In this document: positions 45,898 through 56,146 of the stretch, piece after piece
Position numbering within the stretch: the first letter of the stretch is position 1
Layout: every line of letters begins with the position of its first letter
Source of the DNA: Zygnema circumcarinatum
Taxonomy: Eukaryota > Streptophyta > Zygnematophyceae > Zygnematales > Zygnemataceae
NCBI GenBank assembly: GCA_037447605.1
Contig: CM074813.1
Location: forward strand, 3,124,398 to 3,180,543
DNA: 56,146 nucleotides
Reading direction: 5' to 3'
Notes under the pieces: generated by a model
The model's input: the letters and a program-made list of their open reading frames with translations, nothing else
Databases searched by the model: none
Told to the model about the DNA's origin: nothing
Translations under genes and position numbers: made by a program

Positions 45898-48800
45898 ATG
45901 GCCATGGCCATGACGACGCAGCAGCTGCTCCCGCTCGGCTCCCTTGGCCCTGCCGCCATAGCCGGGTAAGCTGCCTTCAGCCGCTCTCCCTGGCTGTCCT
46001 CTTTCCGTACGCAGATATTGTTCCGTCATACTGAACGCTTCCTTGATTGCATGCAAACAAAAGAAAAAAAAAAGTATTTTTGGCAGTTCTAAGGGTTAAA
46101 TGTGGTGTGACCTCCGTGAATTGGTTTTCGATTTTCTCAAACTTTGGAAACGAAAGCAGCAAGATTCTGCGCCTCATTTCTGTTTTTGGTTCACTTGTTA
46201 TTGGAGCAGGAGACAGTGTCGCTGTTCTTCTTCTTGCCAGCTTAAAGCTGCAAACTTTTCTTTTTCAACTCCTCGAGAAATCAAGATTTTTGCCACGACG
46301 CCCCGAAAGGAGAGATTCGTAGTTCGTGGATCTGCGAGCGAGGCAGAGAGCGGACCAGAGGGGGCGACTGCAACGATAGAGCCTGTGCAGGTCAGGAGAT
46401 TCTTTTATATCCTTTATGCGTTTTGATTTGCCGTTTTTTTAAAGAAAACTTTTTTGTATTCTTTTTATTAAATTTCCATCTTTTCTTTACCTTTGAAGGA
46501 GCGGGAAGAGGACAAGAAAAAGGCAGATGAGTATTCCACGACAATGCAGCAAGCAATGGGAGATAGTGGTAAGGACTATGTATCCTTAGCTTGAACCTGA
46601 AATTAAATGTAAGCATCATTTCATTGAATTCTCCTCATTATTACGTAGTTTCTTCGCTGTGAGATTTGCAGGAGGAATGTTAGGCTTGGAAGACTGGGCT
46701 TTAGAAAACGGTGCATTTTAAAATATTCTCCCTTTGGGCTCTGTTGACTGAAGATTAATTATGCCGCCATAACAAACTCTGAAAACGGTGTACGCACGTC
46801 GGGTCGCTAACTGCCAACAAAATGTACCAGAATCTGCCGTGCGATGTGAAATGTAGTATTTGTGATTTCCCTTTCTGGTTAGTGGATGGGTTGCAGCCCT
46901 TGTTTATCGCCATGAACTTGGGATGAACTATGCGCATGTTTTGCCGGACCTCATTGTCGGGTCTTGCCTTCAGGTACTGCCATGGCCGTCTATGATTTGT
47001 CGCTGTTTTGATATCTGTCAAGACCTTGTTAGAATGCTCCAGATTGCCGATTTTTCCGATTTTAACCCATAAACTGCTGGATAAAACACGTTTAGTCGTT
47101 ACATTTGCTACTGGTAGTACCATCGACACATAAATATGGCAAGCCTTCTGTAAACGTTTTCGGGGCTGAATAAGACATAATCTGCACGTCGACGGAAGTC
47201 GTGATGTAGTCTTTTGGTTCCTTACGCGATGACTGTTTTTAGCTAACCCGTGCTTTATAACTCCCTAGAATGGTAAGGACCTTACAACCCAAAGATCCCA
47301 CTGGGACATTTCGATTCTATGAGTGCTGAGGGTTGGTTGGGGGTGCTCAGAGTCCAAGCGATGTCGACAGGCTGCGGAAAGAGGCGGATGTCGGCACCAT
47401 CCTCTGCCTCCAGCAGGACCCCGATCTCGCGTATCCTATGCCACACTCAATTCCGTCAGCAGAATCTATCTCAAGTCACAAGATTGCAGCATTCATTGAC
47501 CAGAAGCCCCCGTGTAATGTGACAAAAGGGATTCTAAAAAGCAAAATCGGTTCGATTGGATCCAAGCATGGTTACTACTTAAGGACAGGCCATTGAAAAA
47601 GAATACTGCGAGTTTTAGGATTCAAGAGCGTGTGTTTTTTTGCACGCTTGTTGGAGATGTCCTTAACCAAATCAATCGAATCTGACGTCAGTTATTTTGG
47701 ACTCGAACTACCGCCCATAGTGGAGCGAATCAACGAAAGGGGCGATCTGCAGCACATCCGGCACGAGATCAGGTTTGGCCTCGGAAAATCTGTGAAGCCG
47801 TAGCCCAACCTCCTCCTTTCTAGTCCAGTTTCTAGAATTAGGATTGTAGACTTAAGCACTAGAGCTGGACCTAGAGAAGCTTACGTTCTGTGAGTTTTGA
47901 GGTTGGGAGGGAGGCAGGGACTTCGACCCGTTCAGTCTCCGCGTGAACCTTCCCGAGGCGGTCGCCAAGCTCCACGCGGCGCTGCGCAAGGGCCGGGGAC
48001 CCGGCTACGTGCACTGCACCGCGGGACTGGGCCGGGCCCCCGCCGTGGCGGTGAGAACGCATTGCTCATTGCTTTCAACGCATTCTTCTAAACGCAGACA
48101 GAAGTTCGCTCGTCAAGAGTTGGGAGGCGAATCTTTGCAGTAGGATGACTCGCCTTTCGTGTGGGGAGATGAAGGGAGGGAAGGGGGTGAAAATTGCACT
48201 GCTCTCCTTGCCGACACAAGCGGAGACAGGAGCTGATTTGAACAAATGCGATTGTCTTCAATTGGTGTTTCATCAGTTTGGGATTATGTTGTTTTGTTTG
48301 TCATTAACTGGTTTGGGAGCTCTTTTTGCTGGGGACAGCTGGCGTATATGTTTTGGATGCGAGGCTATCAGTTGAACGAAGCCAATGAAGTTTTGCAGGT
48401 GACTGTGTGTGAATGTTGGAAGAGAGAGACGGGACGGGGGAAGGGAGAGAAAGCTATTGGCATCGAGTGTGAGAGAGAATGAGAATTTCGAAGAAAATGA
48501 GAGAGTTGGGGAGTTGGGTTGGAGAGGTTGTGAGCATGTAAAGAAATGTTTGCAGCCCTTCACTCCTCAACGCCCTCCCCATCCGCTGTGTAAATCTGTG
48601 TGTTTGGGGCGGCCTCCTCGCATGAAATCAGAAAGTGCGCCGCTGCAGTCCAAAAATTTTGCCGATACGAGCTGCCACATGTGACATAGTGAGTGATTAT
48701 GAGGCATTTTTGGATTTTTGGCTTCTTTCCTTTGTACAGCTGATTGTCTGTTTATCTCAGTTGCTTTAGCATTAGGTCTTCTTTCGTTGTTCTTATGGCT

Positions 48801-49788
48801 GCCTCCAATTGCTGCCACTAACAGTAGCAGCTTGTGCCATTGGGAGAGTGCCAGCTGTCAGGTGGGTCCACCGAGCCTGTGCAGCTGAGCTGGCGGCACC
48901 GAGGTACACCCAAAACGGTGGAAATAGCCGGTCTCGACGTCGGGTGGCACAATGTAAGTCAGAGCTGTGAAAAAAAGGAGTGGACCGCGAGGGGCAGATG
49001 GAGGCGCGGAGGTAGAGCGAGTGGAAATCGGCGGCGGCAGTCAGTGAGGAAGAGAGAGAGGGGAAAGGGGAGGCGAGCTTCGTCCATAAATGAGTGACTG
49101 CCCTTTGAGAGTTTTCTCATGGTTCTTTTTTTTACTTTGCCAGCCTCAGTTGCAAGCTTGGTCTTTTACTAGACTTGGCGAAAAACACTAACAGTTTCGG
49201 AGATTCAGGAGTAAGGTGGGAGTTTTTGGGTGGTGTTGGAAAATGCAGCGAATCGCATTAGAGCATCGCGTCCGAGAAGGTCGGTGGGTGTTGAATACGG
49301 AACTGCCGGTGAGCCCTCGCTAACAGCGCGCTGCTCTTCCTAACTGCTCCAAGCTCTGCCCTCCTCCCATGTGCCCTGAGCCCTGACTAGCCCTTCTGCC
49401 CTTCGGCGCAGATCGGCACCTACTTGTACAAGTTCATCGTGGACGGCAACTGGACCGTCAGTCCTGACGCGCCCGCGACCCTCCCGGACGCGGCAGGGAA
49501 CGTCAACAACGTCGTGGATGTGAGGCAGCGCCTCCTCGCCTTCCGCCGCTGCGCGCCGGGTGGTGGCACTCACTCACTCACTGACAGCGGTGACTCTGTC
49601 TGTCTGTCTGGGGGATTGGGGGGGGCGGGGGGGGGGCGGTGACTGGCCGGCAGGTGGTGGGCAACGCGCTGCACACGCCTGAGTGGGCCCTGAGGACGCG
49701 GCTGATGCAGGAGGACGCGCTGCTGACGGAGGAGGACCGGGCGGCGGTGGTGGAGAGGGTGAACGCGCTGGCGGACAAATTCGATTAG
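45898..49788 (+). CDS. SEX4: SEX4-type phosphoglucan phosphatase (DSP + CBM48), 13 exons
   Basis: Removes phosphate from starch glucans in the plastid during starch breakdown. Exons: 45898-45965, 46210-46390, 46499-46568, 46897-46973, 47351-47430, 47692-47772, 47918-48050, 48339-48398, 48632-48688, 48831-48953, 49249-49308, 49412-49519, 49654-49788; 410 aa. Residues 1-75 form a Ser/Arg-rich transit peptide. The dual-specificity phosphatase domain has [33 protein letters not shown] and the active site [10 protein letters not shown] with Cys219 and Arg225. A C-terminal CBM48 glucan-binding module follows ([38 protein letters not shown]). Domain order is that of Arabidopsis SEX4. The start is the first of three closely spaced in-frame ATGs. 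Intron 5 looks U12-type. It converges with OHP1. Confidence 0.96.
47431..47691 (+). other. U12-type (minor spliceosome) intron in SEX4
   Basis: The donor reads GTATCCTATG directly after the exon, matching the U12 consensus RTATCCTTT at its first seven positions. Near the 3' end, TCCTTAAC at 47660-47667 matches the U12 branch-site consensus TTCCTTAAC; its branch A lies about 25 nt before the terminal AG. The junction restores the conserved AYFGLELPP segment. Other introns in the gene have ordinary GTAAGT- or GTGAGT-like donors. Confidence 0.75.
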
Positions 49789-50247
49789 CAGGTTGTTAGG
49801 GAGGAAGCTGCCTGCCTATTTTGTGATATTCTCGTCTTCATTGTAAATGCATTATTTCAAATGGCAAGGTATGTTCGTGTTATGCTCAAGGTCTGCAATT
49901 CACAGATGGGCTTTTCCGCCTGCATACGTGTTTTATTGGGGTGACGATAGGAAGAATTCACCACACACAGTTATGCGATGTAACACTGCATGAAACTTCC
50001 TCTCTTTCAATACCACCATGTGAAGCATCGCCAAAAAAAATAAAAATAATTGGACAAAATGAACGCGGCATATATCATTTCTACACAAAAGGACGCTACT
50101 ACCCTACGAATCGGCTCACAAACACATTTTCGAACAGTACATGTTTGTCGCAACCCCAAATGCACGACCAGACCGCTGGTGTGGCCTTCTGCGAATTTGG
50201 CAGGACCGCCGCCATGGTCGACGCAGCGCCAGAGCCGAAAACGCAAC
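49789..50247. other. Convergent intergenic space (3' ends of SEX4 and OHP1)
   Basis: The 459 bp between the stop codons of two convergent genes should contain both 3' UTRs. No coding exon, repeat or RNA gene was recognised. Confidence 0.6.
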
Positions 50248-51605
50248 TTACAAGGGCAAGTCCAGGCCCTTACCGACATCAAATCCAAGCGCTTCCAGAA
50301 GTCCCTTGTTTATAATCTGAATTCAACCAGCGAACCATTGGCCCCACCTCAAAGATATAAAACGGACTGCAGTAACAAACCGTCCTTCGAGTTATTCGAT
50401 CAAAGAAGGCACAAATGCTCCGGAAAACGATGAACTGAACGCGAAGAAAGCCTGAGGAGCACTCACAGCTTCGAGGCCTATCAGAGCAAACAGACCGATC
50501 ATGGACGCCCGCGAATTCCACACCTCCGCATTCGTCGTGAAGCCCAAGAAGGGGCTTGGGAGTTTGGGCTCCTCTTTAGGGCTTACTACCTGCCCACACA
50601 GCTCCATACTGACCGTTATCCTCGTCCTCTTTCTTGCTTTCTGTATTATTTAAAAAAACAATTAATCTAGGCTACAAAATACGATAACCACAAGCGACGT
50701 CACATCAATAATCTCTCAATAGGTTGCAAGGTTATTGGGTTACCAGTAAACATCCTCTGGCTCTGTCCTCTGGGGTCTTCATTCAACAAAGCGGAAACTA
50801 TTCGCTTTGATTTCCCTATGTTCTCACGGGGAAGAAAGGACAGTATTACTACTCCGCTGAATGCTCATAATGTCATGATGAACATACTCACGTCTGATGG
50901 TAACTGCGCTGCTTGAATTAGCACAGCAGCCCTACCGCGTGCCGTCAAACTCTGCTTGTATCTGAAAGTGAACATAGGGCAAGAAAAGGACGTCCGTGAG
51001 TAACAGCCACATTTTGCAAGACACTTCCTTTCCCCTCCGCTCTCAATCCGAACATGCTGCACGGGTGACGTCTCTCCTCTTCCACAATTTCGTCGCCAAA
51101 GCTCCTATGCCGCTCTGTCACGCTCACATCTTCCTTCGTTATCCGTCCCTATCGCCCTCCCTCCAAACCTGCCTCACTATCTGTCTGTGTATTCTCAAAT
51201 TCTACGCCTCTCCCTCTCCCTTCTTCCCTTTTCACTCTCTCTCTTCCCTCCTCCCCTTCTCTCCCTCCCTTTCCCCCTCCCTTTCTCCCTCTCTATCCAC
51301 CATCGCTTCCTTTCTTCCTTTCTCCTCTCCATTTGACTCCCTCTCTCCTTCCTCCCAAACACGCACGCTCTTTCTGCTGTGTGTCAAAATCAGATGGGCC
51401 ATCGCTCTCACGTCCGCTATCTACTCTCACTAACGCTTCTCTCTCGGCTTCCCACCCTCATTCCCTCGCCCCTCCAGTCGTACCTTCGGCAAGCAAAGAG
51501 AGGCGAAGGCGCCACGAAGGAGGAGGACGACGCGGCGGCGCGCAGCCCCGCGCAGGAAGTTGCAGCCATAGCCGGACCTGCCATCAGAGCGCTCACACCC
51601 ACCAT
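50248..51605 (-). CDS. OHP1: OHP1: one-helix LHC-like (HLIP) thylakoid protein
   Basis: OHP1 is a single-helix, chlorophyll-binding relative of cyanobacterial HLIPs; with OHP2 and HCF244 it supports photosystem II reaction-centre assembly. Exons on the minus strand: 51605-51484, 50961-50892, 50589-50467, 50316-50248; 127 aa. The N-terminal about 60 residues form a chloroplast transit peptide beginning MVGVSALMAGPAMAATSC. The conserved core is PKLPSPFLGFTTNAEVWNSR, then the LHC helix motif ExxxxRxxM (EVWNSRASM) and a single transmembrane helix ASMIGLFALIGLEAII. The tail GFDVGKGLDLPL is nearly the plant OHP1 C terminus. The gene diverges from the MUB-like gene and sits behind a CTCCTCT-rich leader. 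OHP2 is excluded by the tail sequence. Confidence 0.94.
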
Positions 51606-52039
51606 TGAGCGGACTTCTTCTCTTCTCTCCCACTCTCCTCCTCTCCTCTCTTCTCCTCTCCACTCCTCTCCACTCCTCTCCTCTTCTCTCTCCTCCCCTC
51701 TTCTCCCCTCCTCTCCCCTCCTCTCCTCTCCTCTCCCCTCTCCTCCCTCTCCACTGCGCGGCGACCTCCGGCCGTTCTCGCCCCCCCTTGGCGGTGTCCG
51801 CCGGACAGGCTCACGGCGCGCCACGTGGCTCCTTTCTGGATGCCCACACGCGACGGGTTTCATGCGCAAACTGCGAGGTGTCCGTTCTTTGCGCACAGCC
51901 GTTCAGTGACGTCATTCACACAGCGCACGGGCAGTCCGCAGGGACCACACGGAGAGGGCGGAGGGCCGCGGGCTGCTCACTGTAGAGACGCGGCGAGGCC
52001 TTCCTGCCTCCGCTACGGGCGGGCCGGGGGCGAGGAGCC
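51606..52039. promoter_or_regulatory. Divergent promoter between OHP1 and the MUB-like gene
   Basis: Only 434 bp separate the two start codons. The OHP1 side is a CTCCTCT tract (about 51613-51757), purine-rich in the OHP1 sense and probably 5' UTR. A CACGTG box lies at 51822-51827 in GCCACGTGGC, and a TGACGTCA palindrome at about 51907-51914. Both could serve either gene. Confidence 0.6.
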
Positions 52040-53698
52040 ATGGCAGAGATGGAAATGGCCATTAGGTTTCACCCCAGGTACTCGAACTCACTCAGAATGA
52101 AGCTTACCACTGCAGGATTTGAATGGCGTTCACCATAGGTCGCTCTTGTTACGCTAGAGGCTTCCGGCCTGTTTTTTTTTTTTCTTTTTTTAGCCAAATT
52201 TATACTTTTCCATCCAAAAAAAAATGTGAAGGAATGTATATTGAAAGTTTGATTCTATTGAGGTTTGTAACAATTGATGTCTGCAAGGATCCTTCCTAAA
52301 TGTCGCAAGGATTGAACCTCACACGTTTCGTCCTGCTGTGGGCCAAAAAAGGATGGAGTATGTTACACTGGTTTCTCAAACCTTGTCAGTTCCAATATCG
52401 AACTTGTTTTGGAATCCTGTTTACATATTTGTAAAACTGAACGCCTCCCTAGACCTTTCAGAGTGCCTCCTTGTTCGCCAATTTCGGTTCCTCTTGCTTT
52501 TGAACCCTTCATTGACTGCAGTATTCTGATTTTTATTGTGGGCGAACCTTCAAAACATCTTGTAGCGGGGAGTGCCGGATTGTGCGAACTCCAATCAACC
52601 CGCAAGACACAGTTGGAGATATTATAAAAAGCGTGCTTGCTAAAGAAGGCGTCCAGCCGGTTCCAGGGTGCGACGTGAATCTTCAATATTCGAGTCAACA
52701 GGTCAGGCAGCGTGTTTACTGTTCTTCTTTTTTCAATTCATGAAGCATCTCTCTCAAGTTTCGTTGATGAATGAAGCGATGTCATCTGAAAAGCCATCCT
52801 GTTAGTTGTCTGTGTCGACCTGCAGCAGCCCAATGTACAAACTGCGAAGGAATGCGATCTTCGTACAGCAACAGGTGAAGAGAGGTAATGCGTTATCAAT
52901 ATGGGATGAGAAGGCATCCGAGCTATTTGAAACTTTGAGCTGCAGCTACAAACTTATGAGAAGAACTTCGCATTCTAGTGGTTTTCATGGTGAGAATGGG
53001 TTCCACTACTAGTACGCAGGATATTGGAAAGCATCTTCAGCCTTTGGAAAGCAATGGCCTTGTTGCATGAGGACAGCTTTGAAGGCATTCATCTGTTGCT
53101 TAAATCTTTGAACTTGGTGGGAAAGCAGTTGGGCTGGCGACTTGATCTATCCAAATGGGTGGCATCTTACTGGTTCCCGTAAAGCGACGCGGAAGGTGAG
53201 TGAGGCATTCACCAATTTTGACTGTTGACCGGGGAGAATCCGATCCCTGCGTGAAAGTTGGCCTCCCCCAGTCATCACGGCATGTGCAGTCTTGATGCGT
53301 GGCGGTGCCAGTAAAGCAGGCGCAGGTCCAGTTGCTGCAGTTTTTTGGAGAAGTCTCTCACATTTATATCCACAGTCAATTACTCACTGAATCATAGAGA
53401 GCAATGGGTTAAAGTTGACCAAGGTTTGCCTTTGCTGTAGCTCCTGCATATTACACTGTTGGATTTTGCTCCTTTCTGTTCATAACCATTAGCTTTGGAG
53501 CTTTCCAACTTGGATGCAGGTCCAGGATGCATATTGGGCTCCAGTGAGGCCCTATACCAAGAATGGGTTTCCGACTTCCTATTCGCCATTCCCTACAATG
53601 TTGATGAAGGCGTTACCGACCTTCGCCTTGGCCTTTCTTATCATCATAGCGAACCGTTTTCTTTGAAACAAGGCACATGCTACTGTTTCTTTTCTTGA
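52040..53698 (+). CDS. Putative membrane-anchored ubiquitin-fold (MUB-like) protein
   Basis: Tentative gene model: exons 52040-52077, 52566-52701, 52826-52874, 53290-53325, 53520-53698; phases close to 145 aa. The protein begins MAEMEMAIRFHPS and continues INPQDTVGDIIKSVLAKEG, QTAKECDLR and TATVLMRGG, which follow the beta-grasp order of ubiquitin and of MUB proteins (MAE start, KFRL-like strand, a VATLKE-like helix, a TVGECR-like turn). The last residues are CYCFFS, a C-terminal CaaX box (CFFS) with an extra Cys two residues upstream, as in MUBs, which are prenylated and often palmitoylated. MUBs tether E2 enzymes at the plasma membrane. The last exon is less certain; without it the CaaX argument fails. 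Exon 3 may start three bases later. Confidence 0.5.
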
Positions 53699-54138
53699 TT
53701 GGTTTTAACGCCTAAACTATCAGTAAAGTCAACGTCTTTGTATGAAGTGAATGTGAAGTGGCACTCCTTCGCGCCTCCTCCAATACAGCCCAGCATGGCC
53801 AAACAAGCAAAACAACGAGGACGAGACAGCGCGCGCGCACTTCATGGCGCGTGTTGTGACGTGACATATTGTGACATATTATGACGTAACGCGGTGTAGC
53901 GTCACGGACTAGTAAAGATGTGTAAAATGGGATGGCGAAATTTCCAAAAAAGGGGGGGGGGTATCCAAATGGGGCGGTGGGGTATCATTCTCTAAATAAA
54001 AAGGTCGCGCGTGCGGCCATCCCTATTACCGTACCGTGACGCGATATGACGTGACGTGACGCCCCGCGCTCCTCCGAGGTCCGACGAGCGCCGGCTGCGT
54101 GACCCTCTCGCGAGAAGAGAGAGCTCCGCGCCGCGGCC
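53699..54138 (+). promoter_or_regulatory. SDR promoter with TGACG repeats
   Basis: Between 53855 and 53890 the motif GTGACG/GTGACA/ATGACG recurs at short spacing, and again at 54038-54062 as CGTGACGCGATATGACGTGA. A CCGTACCGT element lies at about 54029. TGACG is the core of bZIP (TGA/as-1 type) sites. The left half, to about 53850, has no coding exon and should hold the 3' UTR of the upstream gene. Confidence 0.5.
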
Positions 54139-55845
54139 ATGGCCACGGCCATGGTGGCCGATGAGGCGGGGGCGCGGGAACTGGAGGGGCGCGTGGCCTT
54201 GGTCACCGGCGGGTCGCGCGGCATTGGGCGCGAGATAGCCCTCCTCCTTGCGGCGCGGGGCGCGCGCGTGGCGTTCTGCTTCCGCACGCGCCGCGAGGAG
54301 GCTGAAGCCACGCTCTCATTGTGCGTTCAGCCTGCCGATCGGGGCTGCACCTGGTTGAACTGGAGTTAAGCCTGACGTAAAATTGAATCAACCTTTGTCT
54401 CTGCAGGATTTGGGACATGAGCTTACAGAAAGGCACTTGTAAGCTTTACTTGTAATGGATTGGTTACACTCGCCAAAAGCTGTATAAAAACAGCAAACAC
54501 GAATCAAATACACGCTATTGATATTCTACAAAATTCAGACATCTACGTAGAAATTCGTACGCTTTATTACGCTCACATCAAGCGTGTCGCGTGATTATAT
54601 TTAGCTTGTTTTTTTTTCAGTTGTATGTTCTCCCTGTCGTTGGAGCTATGTAGTTGAATGGACGACGTTGACTGCGGTGTAGAATGGGCGCGGGGAGGGG
54701 CCTGGCTGTGCAAGCGGACGTCGGCAACGCTGATGATGTAAAGAGGCTGTTCGCAACGACTTTGGAACACTTTCAGCGCCTTGACATTCTTGTAAACAAC
54801 GCGGGATACGGGCCCCCGCTAGCGAAAATAATGGACGTCAGTGACGAGGATCTTGACAAAACCATCAATGTCAACATCCGAGGTCTGGGATTCCGTTTTT
54901 CACTTTCTCACTTCCTTTCTTGCTTCTGCCCTACAATTTGCTCGCCCAGACTCTCCTTCTCTTTCCATTTCTCGTCTAATTATGCTGTTCTACTCTTCCC
55001 GTTTTCTCCTCCCTGTATCATTTTCTTGCTTTTCCTTCCTCTCATGCACTCGACTATTTTCTTTCCTCGGTATTTTTCTTTTCATTCTCTCGCTTGTCCT
55101 CGTTCAGCCTTCCATTGGCCCAACTCTACGTCTCGCCCCTTCTCCTTTCCCATTTCGCCTAGTTCGTTCGTCAGGAGCAAGTGGCAAATGTTTGGTCCTT
55201 GTGAAAAAAAATCAGATCGAATGTCAAATCCTTGCAGAAAGTGCTTTCATATCAACGCCAAATCCTTCTCCTTGCATTCTCGTTAGAGAATAACGAGAAT
55301 GCAAGGAGCACTGAGTACTGAGTGGGTGCATGCTGGCGGAGAAATCAGGTGCATTCTTATGCTTGAGGGAGGCAGGCAAGTGCATGGCCGATGGGGGTCG
55401 GATTATCAACATAAGCAGCAGTCTTGTGGCTTACACATTCAGTGGATCCGGAACGGCGATCTATGCGGGATCCAAGGCAGCGCTGGAAGCATTCACCAAG
55501 GTGAAGATGGCCTCTCATTTGTAGTGAGGGACACGCATTGGTGGCAGCAAAGCAAACGATGAACTATTGCCAAAACACCTTTTGGTTGCTGCGATGCAGT
55601 GCATGGCTATGGAGCTGAAAGGCCGCAGAATCACGGTGAATGCGGTGGCACCTGGTCCTGTAGAGACGGAGCTCTTCTTCACAGGCAAGACAGAGGCATA
55701 CATCGAAAAGCTCAAAGAGATGAATCCTCTGCAAAGATTAGGGAAACCGTCAGACATAGCGCCGCTTGTCGGGTTCCTTTGCAGCAAAGAAGGGGAGTGG
55801 GTCAATGCGCAAGTCATTCGCGCCAATGGCGGCTACATCAGCTAA
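54139..55845 (+). CDS. NADPH-dependent aldehyde reductase-like SDR
   Basis: A classical short-chain dehydrogenase/reductase. Exons: 54139-54320, 54683-54882, 55349-55500, 55600-55845; 259 aa, normal for the class. Motifs are the cofactor loop TGGSRGIG (residues 23-30), followed by basic residues suiting NADPH, NNAG at 99-102, and the catalytic Ser in NISSS with Tyr166-xxx-Lys170 in YAGSK. The segment NAVAPGPVETELFFTGKT is typical of the plant aldehyde-reductase-like subgroup rather than strict FabG, although FabG remains an alternative. A short N-terminal Ala-rich extension is too brief for a sure transit peptide. Intron 3 contains a perfect 18-bp inverted repeat. Confidence 0.94.
55268..55308. 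repeat. Perfect 18-bp inverted repeat in SDR intron
   Basis: CTCCTTGCATTCTCGTTA is followed by a 5-nt spacer (GAGAA) and its exact reverse complement. Transcribed, it would form an uninterrupted 18-bp hairpin. It lies 40 nt before the acceptor of the third SDR intron half. Confidence 0.95.
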
Positions 55846-56146
55846 GCGGCGGGAGTACATTCTGCTTCAGACAGGGAGCGGGGCGGAGCGGACGCAAGGG
55901 GTCGGCTGGACCGCAAGAACGTGGCGGCGGCGCATTTGGCTCGCGTGTGCTCTCAACTATACTGCGCGTTTCGAGCTTTACAAAGTTTTGTGCTTCTCCG
56001 ACTCTGTTTTGCGCAGCGTGCCCGACGAGTGGTGCTGCTTGTATGCTCCGTCAGTGCCGTGAAAAGTAGAGGACAAATAATCGTCACATAGCTTTGTGCA
56101 GCCACATGAACAGTGCGCACCCCCCAGCAAGGGGGGGGGGGGGGGG
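55846..56146. other. SDR 3' flank and poly-G contig edge
   Basis: No coding exon was recognised downstream of the SDR stop. The final 16 bases (56131-56146) are G only, matching the poly-G at the end of the second contig and probably artefactual. Confidence 0.7.

Noticed and set aside
44993-45969. Open frames of poly-Pro/Ser and poly-Gly/Glu
   Set aside because: Generated by the C/T tract; only the last part from 45898 belongs to a gene (SEX4 exon 1).

Overview
This is nuclear DNA of a photosynthetic eukaryote, most likely an alga of the green lineage. Genes are rich in short GT-AG introns. Four products are of a kind expected in the plastid: a CRY-DASH photolyase-like protein, a SEX4-type phosphoglucan phosphatase, a one-helix LHC-like protein (OHP1) and an IREG3/MAR1-type ferroportin. 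The VPS50 and OHP1 sequences are plant-like. One intron of the SEX4 gene has the donor and branch-site signature of the minor (U12) spliceosome. As far as I know the well-studied chlorophyte algae lack that spliceosome, so this mildly favours a streptophyte or another U12-retaining lineage. I cannot name the species.

The window is three contigs joined by two 10-N gaps (18987-18996, 39309-39318). Most contig edges are capped by poly-C on the left or poly-G on the right, which looks like an assembly or sequencing artefact. Eleven genes were traced, ten of them (including the tentative MUB-like gene) with exon chains whose phases close exactly from start to stop. In order: VPS50/syndetin (-, 26 exons), alpha/beta hydrolase (+, 14 exons), FolD (+, 5), PPR protein (-, 4), CRY-DASH (+, 13), ferroportin-like transporter (+, 13 plus a duplicated exon), DUF900-type alpha/beta hydrolase (+, about 9), SEX4 (+, 13), OHP1 (-, 4), a MUB-like ubiquitin-fold protein (+, 5, tentative), and an aldehyde-reductase-like SDR (+, 4).

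There are three divergent pairs (VPS50/hydrolase, PPR/CRY-DASH, OHP1/MUB-like) and two convergent pairs (FolD/PPR, SEX4/OHP1). Intergenic spaces are GC-rich and loaded with simple repeats. They also carry a recurring set of palindromic motifs: CGTACGG or GTAC clusters, CACGTG G-boxes, and TGACG repeats. No rRNA, complete tRNA, CRISPR array or intact transposon was seen.

The genes do not form a single pathway. The strongest unexpected signal is inside the ferroportin gene: two adjacent copies of one exon, both 125 nt, in the same phase, both with intact splice sites, encoding two variants of the first membrane helix. Only inclusion of exactly one copy keeps the frame, as expected for mutually exclusive splicing. 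Other notable signals are the U12-type intron, several GC-AG introns, an interstitial TTAGGG array inside an intron, and the MUB-like gene ending in a CaaX box.
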